A stretch of 64,000 nt of DNA, from assembly GCA_964345075.1 (NCBI GenBank), contig CAYFPS010000014.1:9315-73314 (forward strand), in the 5' to 3' direction. The stretch's first letter is position 1, and every line of letters begins with the position of its first letter. The DNA is from CAYFPS01 sp964345075 (GTDB taxonomy: Bacteria; CAIWAD01). The position numbers were made by a program, and so were the translations under genes. Below, one piece after another: positions 52,123 through 61,180 of this stretch. The notes beneath the pieces were generated by a model. The model was not told the origin of the DNA, made no database searches, and saw only the letters and a program-made list of their open reading frames with translations.

Positions 52123-52887
52123 CTAATTCAGCGTCAGGATTTCCGGATCGGAATCCGTGATCCTGATCTGATGTTCAAAATGCGCGCTGTCTGTTCCGTC
52201 TACTGTGGCGACTGTCCAGCCGTCACTCAGCACGCGTATCTTCCAACTGCCGCCGTTGATCATGGGCTCAAGTGCCAGACACATGCCGGCCTTCAGCCTC
52301 AAGCCACGACCCGCCTGCCCATAATTGGGAACCTCTGGCGGCTCGTGCACGGCACCACCCACTCCGTGACCGACCATGTCCCTGACCACACCGTATCCGA
52401 AGGATTCGGCATGGGCGCTGACTGCGGCCCCGATGTCACCAATGCGATTGCCTGCGCGGGCGGCCTCAATGCCAAGCATGAGGCTTTCCCGTGTGACACG
52501 CATCAGCTGCTCGCGCTCGGCACTGACTTTCCCAACCGGAAAGCTGCGCGCCGAATCACCGAAGTAACCCTCCAGCCGTGTACCCATGTCGATCTTGACG
52601 ATGTCACCCTCGATGAGCTTGCGCTCACCGGGAATGCCGTGTACGATCTCGTCGTTTACCGAAATGCAGCAACAGGCAGGAAAGGCCTTGACTCCGGGCG
52701 GTCCGGGCACTCCAATGAAGGAAGGCACGGCACCCTGCGAGCGGATGTAACTGTCAACGATCTCGTTCAGCTCACCGGTTGTAACACCGGGTTTCACATG
52801 CGGCTCAACCAGCGCGAAGGCTCTGGGGATGATCGCACATGACTTGCGAATCTTTTCAAACTCGCGGTCGCTGTAAAGACGAACCAC
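52123..52887 (-). CDS. map: methionine aminopeptidase type I
   Basis: Map removes the initiator Met. Metal ligands are visible as IVKIDMGTRLEGYFGDSAR (two Asp), GHGVGGAVHEPP (His) and the two Glu in ALEPMI and FEHQIRIT. Length, 254 residues, is typical of the single-domain bacterial enzyme. The start is GTG at 52887, just after the adk stop, so translation is probably coupled. One GTGTGACA word (52491) encodes Arg-Val-Thr-Arg. Confidence 0.97.
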   Translation of the reverse strand: MVRLYSDREFEKIRKSCAIIPRAFALVEPHVKPGVTTGELNEIVDSYIRSQGAVPSFIGVPGPPGVKAFPACCCISVNDEIVHGIPGERKLIEGDIVKIDMGTRLEGYFGDSARSFPVGKVSAEREQLMRVTRESLMLGIEAARAGNRIGDIGAAVSAHAESFGYGVVRDMVGHGVGGAVHEPPEVPNYGQAGRGLRLKAGMCLALEPMINGGSWKIRVLSDGWTVATVDGTDSAHFEHQIRITDSDPEILTLN

Positions 52888-52889
52888 AA

Positions 52890-53525
52890 TCAGTCCAGAC
52901 TGGCGCGAATCGCGCTGTACACTTCGTCCATCGTGCCCGTGCCCTTCACGTGTCGCAGAATGCCGCGATCTTCATAGTAGCCGATCAGGGGCGAAGTCTG
53001 CTTGTGATACACGGAGAGGCGATGGCGAATCGTCTCTTCACGATCGTCGTCCCGTTGTGTCACGGCACCACCACAATTGCGGCAGTTCTCCGGAACATCG
53101 CCGGTCAGACGATTGTAATCGGTACCGCATTCGGAGCAGGTGAAACGCGCACTCAAACGACGGACAATGTTCTCGTCCGCGACAGTAAGCGCGATCACCG
53201 CATTCAGGGCGGATCCGCCACGAGCCAGCAGCTCGTCCAGACCTCGCGCCTGCGCAACCGTGCGGGGAAAACCGTCCAGGATGTAACCCGGCTGGCAATC
53301 TGCCCGCTGAATGCGGTCGTCAATGATCTCAAGGATCACAGTGTCAGGCACCAGATCTCCGCGGTCCAGGTATTCCTTGACCTTTTGCCCCAGATCGGTC
53401 CTTCTGCGGATATTGTCACGCAGAATGTCACCGGTCGATACCTGCGGAATTCCCATTTCGGCAGAAATCCGCTTGGCCTGAGTGCCTTTGCCGGCACCCG
53501 GGGCTCCTAGGAGAATCAGACGCAT
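52890..53525 (-). CDS. adk: adenylate kinase, zinc-binding lid form
   Basis: Adk interconverts ATP, AMP and ADP. The P-loop is LLGAPGAGKGTQAKRI; DGFPRTVAQA is the AMP/NMP motif. The LID has CSECGTDYNRLTGDVPENC followed by RNCGG, giving C-x2-C and C-x2-C zinc ligands, as in Gram-positive and many other bacteria. AGGAGG precedes the ATG. It is the usual partner of secY and map in the spc operon. Confidence 0.98.
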   Translation of the reverse strand: MRLILLGAPGAGKGTQAKRISAEMGIPQVSTGDILRDNIRRRTDLGQKVKEYLDRGDLVPDTVILEIIDDRIQRADCQPGYILDGFPRTVAQARGLDELLARGGSALNAVIALTVADENIVRRLSARFTCSECGTDYNRLTGDVPENCRNCGGAVTQRDDDREETIRHRLSVYHKQTSPLIGYYEDRGILRHVKGTGTMDEVYSAIRASLD

Positions 53526-53536
53526 GCAGCCTCCTG

Positions 53537-54889
53537 TCAGGACATGCGGCTGCGGCCGCGAATCCTTCCTGTCTTCATCAGGCCATCGTAATGCCTGCTG
53601 GTCAGGTGCGATTCAATCTGCTGAAGCGTGTCCAGCGCCACACCAACCATGATCAGCAGACCGGTACCGCCAAAGAAGGAGGCGAAGTTGAAGGAGATGT
53701 TACTCCCGAACAAATCGCCCGCATAACGGAACAGGATCTGCGGAAAAACCGCCAGGAAACCGAGAAAGATAGCACCTGGCAAGGTAATTCGCGTCAACAC
53801 GTTGTCAATGTACTCGGCGGTCTTCTTTCCCGGGCGAACACCGGGGATGAAGGCGCCCGAGCGCTTCAGGTTCTCCGCCACATCTACAGGGTTGAAGGAC
53901 ATGGCCGTGTAGAAGTAGGTGAAGAAAATGATCAGCAGCCAGTAGCTGATGAGATAAGGCCAGGCCGTCCAGCCGAAGGCACTGTTCAGCGCATCCTTGA
54001 AGCCACCATCGGGCAGGAGCGTTGCCAGCGTCTGCGGCAGGAACATCAGGGACTGGGCGAAAATGATCGGCATCACGCCAGCCATGTTGATCCGAAGCGG
54101 CAGGTTGCTGCTCTGGCCACCCATCACACGGCGACCGACAACGCGCTTCGCGTACTGCACGGGGATCTTGCGCACACCCTGCGTAAGCATGATGGCAGCC
54201 ATGATCGTCAGACCCATCAGGGCCATCAGGAAAATCTCAGCCAGAATCGGACGGGTCTGGGCCGCCACCTGCTGAAACTCGTCCAGCAGAGCGTTGGGCA
54301 GCAGATCGACCACACCCAGGAAAATGATCAGACTGATACCGTTGCCAATGCCGCGCTCGGAAATCTGCTCGCCCAGCCACATCAGTACCATGGTACCGGT
54401 GGTCAGCATCAGCATGGTGATCAGCTTGAAGCCAATGCCACCATAAAGCACGATCGGGGCACCGCTTCCCGGAGCCTGAATGCTCTCAAGGAAGACAGCC
54501 ACACCACCGGCCTGCATGGCGGAAAGGAAAACCGTTCCGTAGCGGGTCAGCTGGGTGATCTTCTTGCGTCCCTGCTCGCCCTCCTTCATCAGGCGCTGGA
54601 AGTAGGGCACGGTGGTACCCATCAGCTGAATGATAATGGAAGCGCTGATGTAGGGCATGATGCCCAGACCAAAGATGGCCACCTTCTGGAAGGCACCACC
54701 CGTGAACATGTCGTACAGGCCGAACAGAGTGTTCTGGCTCTGCTCGAAGAACTGACCAAGCGCTTCGGCGTCAATACCCGGCGTGGGAATATGGGCACCC
54801 ACTCTGCAGATCAGGAAGATGAACAGAGTGAAAAGGATGCGATCCCTCAGTTCGGGAATGCGGAAGATGTCTCTGAATTTGTTGAGCAT
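53537..54889 (-). CDS. secY: protein translocase channel subunit SecY
   Basis: The 450-residue membrane protein has ten TM segments and SecY signatures: RVGAHIPTPGID near the N-terminus, the plug region with LFGLYDMFTGGAFQKVAIF, and GGIGFKLITMLMLTTGTMVLMW-type helices, with GERGIGNGIS-like ISERGIGNGISL. It forms the Sec channel with SecE and SecG. It lies after rplO as normal. No GTGATACA words occur within it. Confidence 0.98.
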   Translation of the reverse strand: MLNKFRDIFRIPELRDRILFTLFIFLICRVGAHIPTPGIDAEALGQFFEQSQNTLFGLYDMFTGGAFQKVAIFGLGIMPYISASIIIQLMGTTVPYFQRLMKEGEQGRKKITQLTRYGTVFLSAMQAGGVAVFLESIQAPGSGAPIVLYGGIGFKLITMLMLTTGTMVLMWLGEQISERGIGNGISLIIFLGVVDLLPNALLDEFQQVAAQTRPILAEIFLMALMGLTIMAAIMLTQGVRKIPVQYAKRVVGRRVMGGQSSNLPLRINMAGVMPIIFAQSLMFLPQTLATLLPDGGFKDALNSAFGWTAWPYLISYWLLIIFFTYFYTAMSFNPVDVAENLKRSGAFIPGVRPGKKTAEYIDNVLTRITLPGAIFLGFLAVFPQILFRYAGDLFGSNISFNFASFFGGTGLLIMVGVALDTLQQIESHLTSRHYDGLMKTGRIRGRSRMS

Positions 54890-54918
54890 TGCCTTGCCTT
54901 GTTGTGGCGCGCCAGAAC

Positions 54919-55356
54919 TCAGGCTGAAACGCTGCCGCCCGCCGCTTCAATCTTGGCCTGTGCCGCCTTTGAGGCGCGCACGCCCTTCAGGGTCACGGCC
55001 ACGCTCAGATCACCATCCGAAAGGATCTTGACCGGACGATCCGCGAACTGGATCAGGCCCTTTTCCTTCAGGATTTCCGGCGTGATCTCGCTGATGCCCT
55101 TCAGGCTGTCCAGCGCGGCCACGTGAACGATCTGATTCTCTTCGCGACGAATATTGGTGAATCCGCGCTTGGGAAGACGACGCTGGATCGGCATCTGTCC
55201 ACCTTCGAACCAGGCCCTGCGCTTGGCACCGGCACGGGACATCTGTCCCTTGTGGCCGCGACCTGAGGTCTTGCCATGCCCTGAGCCTTCGCCGCGACCC
55301 ACTCGCTTGCGCTTTTTGCGCGAGCCATCTGCGTATTTCAGGTTGCCCAGATTCAT
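54919..55356 (-). CDS. rplO: 50S ribosomal protein L15
   Basis: The 145-residue protein has the basic Gly-rich N-terminal extension RVGRGEGSGHGKTSGRGHKG and GFTNIRREENQIVHVAALDS, both typical of L15, which binds 23S rRNA. It precedes secY, as in most spc operons. Confidence 0.98.
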   Translation of the reverse strand: MNLGNLKYADGSRKKRKRVGRGEGSGHGKTSGRGHKGQMSRAGAKRRAWFEGGQMPIQRRLPKRGFTNIRREENQIVHVAALDSLKGISEITPEILKEKGLIQFADRPVKILSDGDLSVAVTLKGVRASKAAQAKIEAAGGSVSA

Positions 55357-55366
55357 GATCAGGCTC

Positions 55367-55549
55367 CTAGTCGTTGATTTCTTCCACCTGCAACAGGTGG
55401 CTGACCTTGTTTACCATGCCGCGAACCTGCGGGGTAGCCTCATGCTCCACCGTGTGGTTCAGGCGACGCAGCCCGAGGGCCTGGATCGTTGCCTTCTGGC
55501 GGGCCGTGCGCTTGATCGTCGAGCGCTTCCAGGTAATTCTCAGCTTCAT
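55367..55549 (-). CDS. rpmD: 50S ribosomal protein L30
   Basis: The 60-residue protein reads MKLRITWKRSTIKRTARQKA, then GLRRLNHTVEHEATPQVRGM, matching short bacterial L30. Its start overlaps the rpsE stop (ATGA), so translation is coupled. Confidence 0.97.
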   Translation of the reverse strand: MKLRITWKRSTIKRTARQKATIQALGLRRLNHTVEHEATPQVRGMVNKVSHLLQVEEIND

Positions 55550-56097
55550 GCCTCTGTTCCTTCAGCTTCGGTCTCCGCGGCCGGGGCTTCTTCGCCCATG
55601 CCGTAGATATCACGGATGCTGCGATTCAGACGACGGGAAATGGCACCCGGGCTGGTCAGGGCAAGCAGGGCCTCGAAGGCAGCCTTGACCTCGTTGTGCG
55701 GGTTGCTCGAGCCAAGGCTCTTGGCCAGCACATCGTGGACACCCAGACACTCCATGACCGCGCGCACATTCTTGCCCGCGATGATGCCCGTACCGGCGGA
55801 AGCCGGACGAAGCAGCACGCGACCGGCACCGTACTTGCCGATGATTTCGTGCGGAATGGTCGAGCCGGAAAGCTCAACGCTGATCATGTTGCGCTTGGCG
55901 GCGTCCGTGCCCTTCTCAATGGCGTTAACCACTTCGTTGGCCTTACCAAGTCCCCAACCCACTCGTCCGTGGCCATCACCCACAACGACGATCGCATTGA
56001 AGCCGAAGTTACGGCCACCCTTGACGACCTTCGCGGTGCGGTTGATACTGACCACCTTCTCGACGAGGCTCATTTCCTGAGTGTTGACGTTTTCCAA
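55546..56097 (-). CDS. rpsE: 30S ribosomal protein S5
   Basis: The 183-residue protein contains VVSINRTAKVVKGGRNFGFN, VVGDGHGRVGWGLGKANEVV and LLRPASAGTGIIAGKNVRAV, all S5 hallmarks; S5 affects decoding accuracy. The start is TTG at 56097, with AGGAGAG upstream, the third TTG start among these ribosomal genes. An acidic tail (AAETEAEGTEA) follows the conserved part. Confidence 0.98.
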   Translation of the reverse strand: MENVNTQEMSLVEKVVSINRTAKVVKGGRNFGFNAIVVVGDGHGRVGWGLGKANEVVNAIEKGTDAAKRNMISVELSGSTIPHEIIGKYGAGRVLLRPASAGTGIIAGKNVRAVMECLGVHDVLAKSLGSSNPHNEVKAAFEALLALTSPGAISRRLNRSIRDIYGMGEEAPAAETEAEGTEA

Positions 56098-56116
56098 GGT
56101 TCTCTCCTTAGCGGGC

Positions 56117-56485
56117 TTAGAACTTGAGTCCGCCCTCGCGGGCGCCTTCAGCCACAGCCTTCACTCGTCCCCAGTACTTGTAACCGGAACGGTCGAAAAC
56201 GCAGCTCTGGATTTCCCTGGACTGGGCAAGCTCGGCCAGGGCCTTCCCCACCACGAAGCTACGCTCCACGGGGTTCTTGGCCTCGGCAAAACGGTCCGCC
56301 AGGTCTTTCGCCTTGGTCGAGGCAGACACCAGTGTGCAGCCGGCCTCGTCGTCGATCAGCTGGGCATAGGTGTGGCGCGCGCTGCGGAAAACCGACAGGC
56401 GGGGACACTCAGCCGTACCGCTGACCTTCTTGCGGGTATGCATGTGGCGACGTTTCCGCGCCTGAATGCGACTCTTGATTGACAT
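56117..56485 (-). CDS. rplR: 50S ribosomal protein L18
   Basis: The 122-residue protein contains KVSGTAECPRLSVFRSARHT, YAQLIDDEAGCTLVSASTK and the C-terminal YKYWGRVKAVAEGAREGGLKF-type end of L18, which binds 5S rRNA. It sits between rplF and rpsE in standard order. Confidence 0.98.
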   Translation of the reverse strand: MSIKSRIQARKRRHMHTRKKVSGTAECPRLSVFRSARHTYAQLIDDEAGCTLVSASTKAKDLADRFAEAKNPVERSFVVGKALAELAQSREIQSCVFDRSGYKYWGRVKAVAEGAREGGLKF

Positions 56486-56494
56486 GATTTACCT

Positions 56495-57034
56495 CTAGCT
56501 CTTACCCGCCTTGCCGGCCTTGCGCTCGACATATTCGCCGGAATAGCGAATACCCTTGCCCTTGTAGGGCTCTGGCGGCTTGAATCCGCGAATCACGGCC
56601 GCGACTTCACCGACCAGCGCCTTGTCCGAACCACTGATTTCGACAATGGTCGGCTTGGGGCAGACGATGCTGATGCCTTCCGGAACGTGGAAGACGATCG
56701 CATGGGTGAAACCCAGCTTCAGGTTCAGAATGCTGCCCTTCATCTCGGCGGCGAAACCGACGCCCTGAATCTCGAGCTTCTTCTGAAAACCTTCCGTCAC
56801 GCCGACAACCATGTTGTTGATCAGCGAACGCGTCATACCGTGCAGCGAGCGATGCTCTTTGCTGTCGGAAGGACGGGTGACCACCAGGGTGTCCTCTTCC
56901 TGCACCACGGTCATGTCCGCGTGCGCCATCATGGAGAGACTGCCCTTGGGTCCCTTGACAGCAATCTGCTGTCCTTCGATTGTTACCTCGACGCCCTTCG
57001 GCAGGGCAACGGGGGCTTTACCGATTCGTGACAC
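56495..57034 (-). CDS. rplF: 50S ribosomal protein L6
   Basis: The 179-residue protein starts SRIGKAPVALPKGVEV and ends with the L6 signature PPEPYKGKGIRYSGEYVERK. L6 lies near the sarcin-ricin loop. The start is GTG at 57034, preceded by AGGAGG at 7 bases. Confidence 0.98.
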   Translation of the reverse strand: MSRIGKAPVALPKGVEVTIEGQQIAVKGPKGSLSMMAHADMTVVQEEDTLVVTRPSDSKEHRSLHGMTRSLINNMVVGVTEGFQKKLEIQGVGFAAEMKGSILNLKLGFTHAIVFHVPEGISIVCPKPTIVEISGSDKALVGEVAAVIRGFKPPEPYKGKGIRYSGEYVERKAGKAGKS

Positions 57035-57045
57035 CTATGGCCTCC

Positions 57046-57444
57046 TCACCAGATGTAACAGAGGACCTCGCCGCCCACATTGCGGGCCTTGGCCTCTTTG
57101 TTGGTGATCACGCCGGCCGGCGTGCTCATGATCGCGATGCCCAGGTTGTTCCGCACGCGAGGCAGATTGCGAGTGTTGCGATACTGACGCAAACCCGGCT
57201 TGCTCACGCGCTTCAGGCCGGTGATCACGCTCTTGCCCTTGCTATCAAAGCGAAGTGCGATGCGGATCGTACCCTGGACGCTGTTGTCTTCCACTCGATA
57301 TCCGCGGACATAGCCCTCACGCGCCAGAATGTCCACAATACGCACCTTCATATTGGAGCGAGGACATTCCACCACGCGCTTATTGGCGTGGATGGCGTTA
57401 CGGATGCGGGTCAGCAGATCAGCAATGGGATCGGTGACAGGCAT
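57046..57444 (-). CDS. rpsH: 30S ribosomal protein S8
   Basis: The 132-residue protein reads PVTDPIADLLTRIRNAIHAN and ends with STPAGVITNKEAKARNVGGE, matching S8, which binds the central domain of 16S rRNA and often represses the spc operon at rplE. Confidence 0.98.
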   Translation of the reverse strand: MPVTDPIADLLTRIRNAIHANKRVVECPRSNMKVRIVDILAREGYVRGYRVEDNSVQGTIRIALRFDSKGKSVITGLKRVSKPGLRQYRNTRNLPRVRNNLGIAIMSTPAGVITNKEAKARNVGGEVLCYIW

Positions 57445-57454
57445 TAGTTACTCC

Positions 57455-57640
57455 TTACCAGCTTGCCTTGACCACGCCGGGGATCTCACCGGCGAGTGCC
57501 ATCTGACGGAAGCAGATTCGGCAGAGCCCGAACTTGCGAATGTAGGCGCGGGGACGACCGCACTTCCGGCAGCGATTGTAGGCGCGAACCTTGAACTTGG
57601 GCTCGGCCTGGGACTTCTTGATCAGTGCTTTACGTGCCAT
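57455..57640 (-). CDS. rpsN: 30S ribosomal protein S14 type Z
   Basis: The 61-residue form starts at ATG 57640 (MARKALIKKSQAEPKFKVRA) and has zinc ligands in RCRKCGRP and FGLCRICFRQ (C-x2-C twice), the short zinc-binding S14. A few codons of upstream open frame lack a ribosome site. Confidence 0.97.
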   Translation of the reverse strand: MARKALIKKSQAEPKFKVRAYNRCRKCGRPRAYIRKFGLCRICFRQMALAGEIPGVVKASW

Positions 57641-57647
57641 GCTTGCC

Positions 57648-58205
57648 TCACGCATTCCTCTTGATGAAGGGCATGCCCAGCTCGGCGAGCAGGACCTTGC
57701 ACTCTTCGTCGGTAGTGGCGGTGGTCACAAAGTTGATGTCCATTCCGTGAACGCGCTCGACCTTGTCGTAGTCGATCTCCGGAAAGACGATCTGCTCCTT
57801 GATGCCCAGATTGTAATTGCCGCGACCATCAAAGGACTTGTCGGGAAGACCGCGGAAGTCACGCATACGGGGGGTCACGATCGAGATGAAGCGATCGAGG
57901 AACTCCCACATCACCTCGCGACGCAGGGTCACGCTGGTGCCGATGTTCATGCCCTCACGGAGCTTGAAGTTCGAGATGGAATTGCGGGCCTTGTTGACCA
58001 CGGCCTTGCGACCGGTGATCATTCCCAGCTCTTCCACGGCGGACTCAAGCGCCTTGGGATTGTCCTTGGCGTCGCCCAGACCGATATTCAGCACGATCTT
58101 GGTCAGACGCGGAACCTGCATGGCGCTCTTGTAGCCGAAGCGCTCCTTCAGGCTGCCAGCGACGGAATCGCTGTAGAGCTTCTTCAGGCGGGGTTCGCTG
58201 CTCAT
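57648..58205 (-). CDS. rplE: 50S ribosomal protein L5
   Basis: The 185-residue protein shows VPRLTKIVLNIGLGDAKDN, RNSISNFKLREGMNIGTSVT and GRGNYNLGIKEQIVFPEID, L5 hallmarks; it binds 5S rRNA and P-site tRNA. Its start overlaps the rplX stop (TAATG). Confidence 0.98.
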   Translation of the reverse strand: MSSEPRLKKLYSDSVAGSLKERFGYKSAMQVPRLTKIVLNIGLGDAKDNPKALESAVEELGMITGRKAVVNKARNSISNFKLREGMNIGTSVTLRREVMWEFLDRFISIVTPRMRDFRGLPDKSFDGRGNYNLGIKEQIVFPEIDYDKVERVHGMDINFVTTATTDEECKVLLAELGMPFIKRNA

Positions 58206-58510
58206 TACACCACCTCGCTTGAATCTTTGGACACGCGAACGCGCTTGCCGTCCACAACCTTGACTCCCAGCTTGGCCTTCTTGCCCGTGTTCGGGTCGAT
58301 GAAAGCAAGCTTGGACACGTGCACGGGAGCTTCACGCTCGACGATGCCGCCGGCCTGATTCTGCTGGCTGGGCTTGGTGTGACGCTTGATCACATTCACG
58401 CCCTCAACCACGGCCTTGTCCTTGTCGGGGAGCATTCTCAGGATGCGGCCTTCCTTGCCCTTGTCGACACCGGAAAGCACAACAACCTTGTCACCTTTTT
58501 TCAGCTTCAT
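58205..58510 (-). CDS. rplX: 50S ribosomal protein L24
   Basis: The 101-residue protein opens with a KOW motif (KKGDKVVVLSGVDKGKEGRI) and contains GVNVIKRHTKPSQQNQAGGI and the EAPVHVSKLAFIDP segment typical of L24, an early assembly initiator of the 50S subunit. Confidence 0.98.
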   Translation of the reverse strand: MKLKKGDKVVVLSGVDKGKEGRILRMLPDKDKAVVEGVNVIKRHTKPSQQNQAGGIVEREAPVHVSKLAFIDPNTGKKAKLGVKVVDGKRVRVSKDSSEVV

Positions 58511-58512
58511 GC

Positions 58513-58881
58513 CTAGAGCACCTCCGGGGCCAGGGAGACGATCTTCATGAACTGGCGCTCGCGAAGTTCGCGTGCGACCGGTCCAAAGATGCGCGTGCCC
58601 TTGGGCTCCCTTTTTTCGTCGATGATCACTGCGGCATTGTCGTCAAAGCGGATGTAGGAACCATCCGGGCGACGCACTTCTTTCTTGGTGCGTACGATGA
58701 CGGCCTTGACCACGGATCCCTTTTTGATGTTGCTGGCCGGAAGCGCCTTCTTCACAGAGCAGACGATGATATCGCCCACGCTGGCCGTGCGGCGGCGGGT
58801 ACCACCCAGCACACGGAAACACTTCAGGACCTTTGCGCCGGTATTGTCGGCGACGTTGAGTCTGGATTCTTCCTGAATCAT
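58513..58881 (-). CDS. rplN: 50S ribosomal protein L14
   Basis: The 122-residue protein begins MIQEESRLNVADNTGAKVLK and contains VVKAVIVRTKKEVRRPDGSY and IFGPVARELRERQFMKIVSL, all highly conserved in L14 at the subunit interface. Confidence 0.98.
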   Translation of the reverse strand: MIQEESRLNVADNTGAKVLKCFRVLGGTRRRTASVGDIIVCSVKKALPASNIKKGSVVKAVIVRTKKEVRRPDGSYIRFDDNAAVIIDEKREPKGTRIFGPVARELRERQFMKIVSLAPEVL

Positions 58882-58897
58882 GCCGGTATCTCCCGCG

Positions 58898-59155
58898 CTA
58901 CTTCTTGCGCTCGATAATCTCAGTCAACCGCCAGCGCTTGCGGCTGCTGAGTGGCCGGCACTCGGTGATCTCGACCAGATCTCCCTCGTGAGCATCATTC
59001 AGCTCATCGTGGGCCATGTACTTCTTCGTGCTCTGGAAGTACTTGGAATAGATCGGATGCTTCACCTTGCGCACCACGGCCACGGTAATGCTCTTGTCCA
59101 TGCGGTCGGAAACAACCCGACCCTGACGCACTTTGCGAATTCCACGTTCGGACAT
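58898..59155 (-). CDS. rpsQ: 30S ribosomal protein S17
   Basis: The 85-residue OB-fold protein contains RQGRVVSDRMDKSITVAVVR, HPIYSKYFQSTKKYMAHDEL and GDLVEITECRPLSSRKRWRL, S17 signatures. It follows rpmC by two bases. Confidence 0.98.
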   Translation of the reverse strand: MSERGIRKVRQGRVVSDRMDKSITVAVVRKVKHPIYSKYFQSTKKYMAHDELNDAHEGDLVEITECRPLSSRKRWRLTEIIERKK

Positions 59156-59157
59156 GA

Positions 59158-59370
59158 TTACTCCTGGCCCTCACGGCCGCTGTTCAGCTCCGCCTCACGC
59201 ATCAGCGTCCTCAGGCGGGCAATGTCCTTCTTCAGCTGACGGATCTGCAGGGGGTTGTCCAGCTGGCTCATACCCTGCTTGAACTTCAGCTCGCTCAGGG
59301 ACGCTTCGGCCTCCGCCAGGCGGGCGGCCATGTCCACGGGCTTCATCTGACGGATGTCGGATGTCTTCAT
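59158..59370 (-). CDS. rpmC: 50S ribosomal protein L29
   Basis: The 70-residue helical hairpin protein contains ASLSELKFKQGMSQLDNPLQ followed by IRQLKKDIARLRTLM, the L29 pattern at the exit tunnel rim. Confidence 0.97.
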   Translation of the reverse strand: MKTSDIRQMKPVDMAARLAEAEASLSELKFKQGMSQLDNPLQIRQLKKDIARLRTLMREAELNSGREGQE

Positions 59371-59379
59371 CGTTCTCTC

Positions 59380-59790
<411 letters not shown>

Positions 59791-59805
59791 GATCGATTTC
59801 CTTTC

Positions 59806-60501
59806 CTACTTGCGGCGCTGCGGACGGCCGGTGCCCTGGCTGCGCTTCTGCTTCCGGGCATCGTAGTCCACGCCGAACTTCTCACCCCGGCAGATCCAGA
59901 CCTTGACACCGATGGTGCCGTAGGTGGTCCGGGCTTCGGACAGGGCGTAATCAATATCTGCGCGAAGAGTGTGCAGGGGAATCCTGCCTTCCTTGTACAT
60001 CTCGGTGCGGCTCATTTCGGCGCCACCCAGACGACCCGAGCACATGATCTTGATCCCGTCGGCACCATTACGCATGGTGGCCTGCAGGGTCTTCTTCATG
60101 GCACGGCGGAAGGAGACGCGGCCCTCGAGCTGCTGGGCGACACTGTCGGCAACCAGCTTGGCCACGAGTTCCGGCTTCTTGATTTCAATGATGTTGACCT
60201 GGACAGTGGTGTTGAACTTGACGTTCAGCTCCTGACGCAGGCGCTCCACATCCTGACCCTTCTTGCCAATCACGTAACCCGGACGGGCCGTGTGCAGGGT
60301 AAGCACCACGCTGCGGTTGTGACGCTCGATGTCAATCTGAGCGATACCGGCATTGCGGTAAGCCTTGCGGCTCAGGATGTACTTGCGGATCTCAACGTCT
60401 TCGAGCAGCTTGTCGGCAAAGTTGTGCTCGTCGAACCAGTTGGAGCTCCAGGTCTTGTTGATGCCGAGACGGAGCCCGATCGGATGTGTCTTCTGGCCCA
60501 T
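59806..60501 (-). CDS. rpsC: 30S ribosomal protein S3
   Basis: The 231-residue protein starts GQKTHPIGLRLGINKTWSSN, has a KH domain (ARPGYVIGKKGQDVERLRQE) and the C-terminal signature GADGIKIMCSGRLGGAEMSR. S3 lines the mRNA entry channel. It begins directly after the rplV stop. Confidence 0.98.
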   Translation of the reverse strand: MGQKTHPIGLRLGINKTWSSNWFDEHNFADKLLEDVEIRKYILSRKAYRNAGIAQIDIERHNRSVVLTLHTARPGYVIGKKGQDVERLRQELNVKFNTTVQVNIIEIKKPELVAKLVADSVAQQLEGRVSFRRAMKKTLQATMRNGADGIKIMCSGRLGGAEMSRTEMYKEGRIPLHTLRADIDYALSEARTTYGTIGVKVWICRGEKFGVDYDARKQKRSQGTGRPQRRK

Positions 60502-60873
60502 CTATTCCTCCGCTCCATTAGTCGGCGTATCGTCCTTCGGTCCCACGGTCAGTTTGATGTGGGAACTGCGCTTGCGGATCATCGTCGCCCGGCCCATGGC
60601 GCGGGGCAGAAAACGACGGGCCGTCGGCCCCTCGTCGACCTGAATGGTGCGAATCACCAACTGGTCCAGATCCACTTCCGCGGCACCTTCCATTTGCTTG
60701 AAATTGGCCACGGCGCTGCGCACCAGCTTGGAGACCGGCGTAGCGGCCCTCTTCTGGTTGAACTGCAGCTGGACAAGCGCGTCGTTGACCTTCATGCCGC
60801 GGACCAGGTCAGCCACCAGGCGTACCTTGCGCGGGGCCATCCGCAGATTGCGGCAGATCGCTTTCGCTTCCAT
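60502..60873 (-). CDS. rplV: 50S ribosomal protein L22
   Basis: The 123-residue protein contains LRMAPRKVRLVADLVRGMKV and RFLPRAMGRATMIRKRSSHI, the L22 tunnel-loop signature. I take the ATG at 60873, with AGGAG 5 bases upstream, rather than a GTG two codons earlier that touches the Shine-Dalgarno. Confidence 0.97.
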   Translation of the reverse strand: MEAKAICRNLRMAPRKVRLVADLVRGMKVNDALVQLQFNQKRAATPVSKLVRSAVANFKQMEGAAEVDLDQLVIRTIQVDEGPTARRFLPRAMGRATMIRKRSSHIKLTVGPKDDTPTNGAEE

Positions 60874-60881
60874 GCTCACTC

Positions 60882-61166
60882 CTAGCGTCCGCCCTTCTTG
60901 TCGCCCTTCTTGTCCTTGTGGCCGTGGTAGGTGCGGGTGGGGGCGAACTCACCCAGCTTGTGTCCGACCATATTATCCGTCACGTACACGGGGATGAACT
61001 TCTTCCCATTGTGCACGGCGAAAGTCAGTCCAATGAAGTCGGGAGTGATCATGGATCGCCGGCTCCAGGTCTGGATGACCTTCTTGCTGTCCGTATCCTT
61101 CTGGGCGTCGACCTTCTTCTGAAGGTGACCATCCACAAAGGGACCTTTCTTGATCGATCTCGGCAT
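60882..61166 (-). CDS. rpsS: 30S ribosomal protein S19
   Basis: The 94-residue protein reads MPRSIKKGPFVDGHLQKKVD and contains TWSRRSMITPDFIGLTFAVH and GHKLGEFAPTRTYHGHKDKK, S19 throughout, ending in a Lys/Gly tail. Confidence 0.98.
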   Translation of the reverse strand: MPRSIKKGPFVDGHLQKKVDAQKDTDSKKVIQTWSRRSMITPDFIGLTFAVHNGKKFIPVYVTDNMVGHKLGEFAPTRTYHGHKDKKGDKKGGR

Positions 61167-61180
61167 CTCTCGTTCCCCTG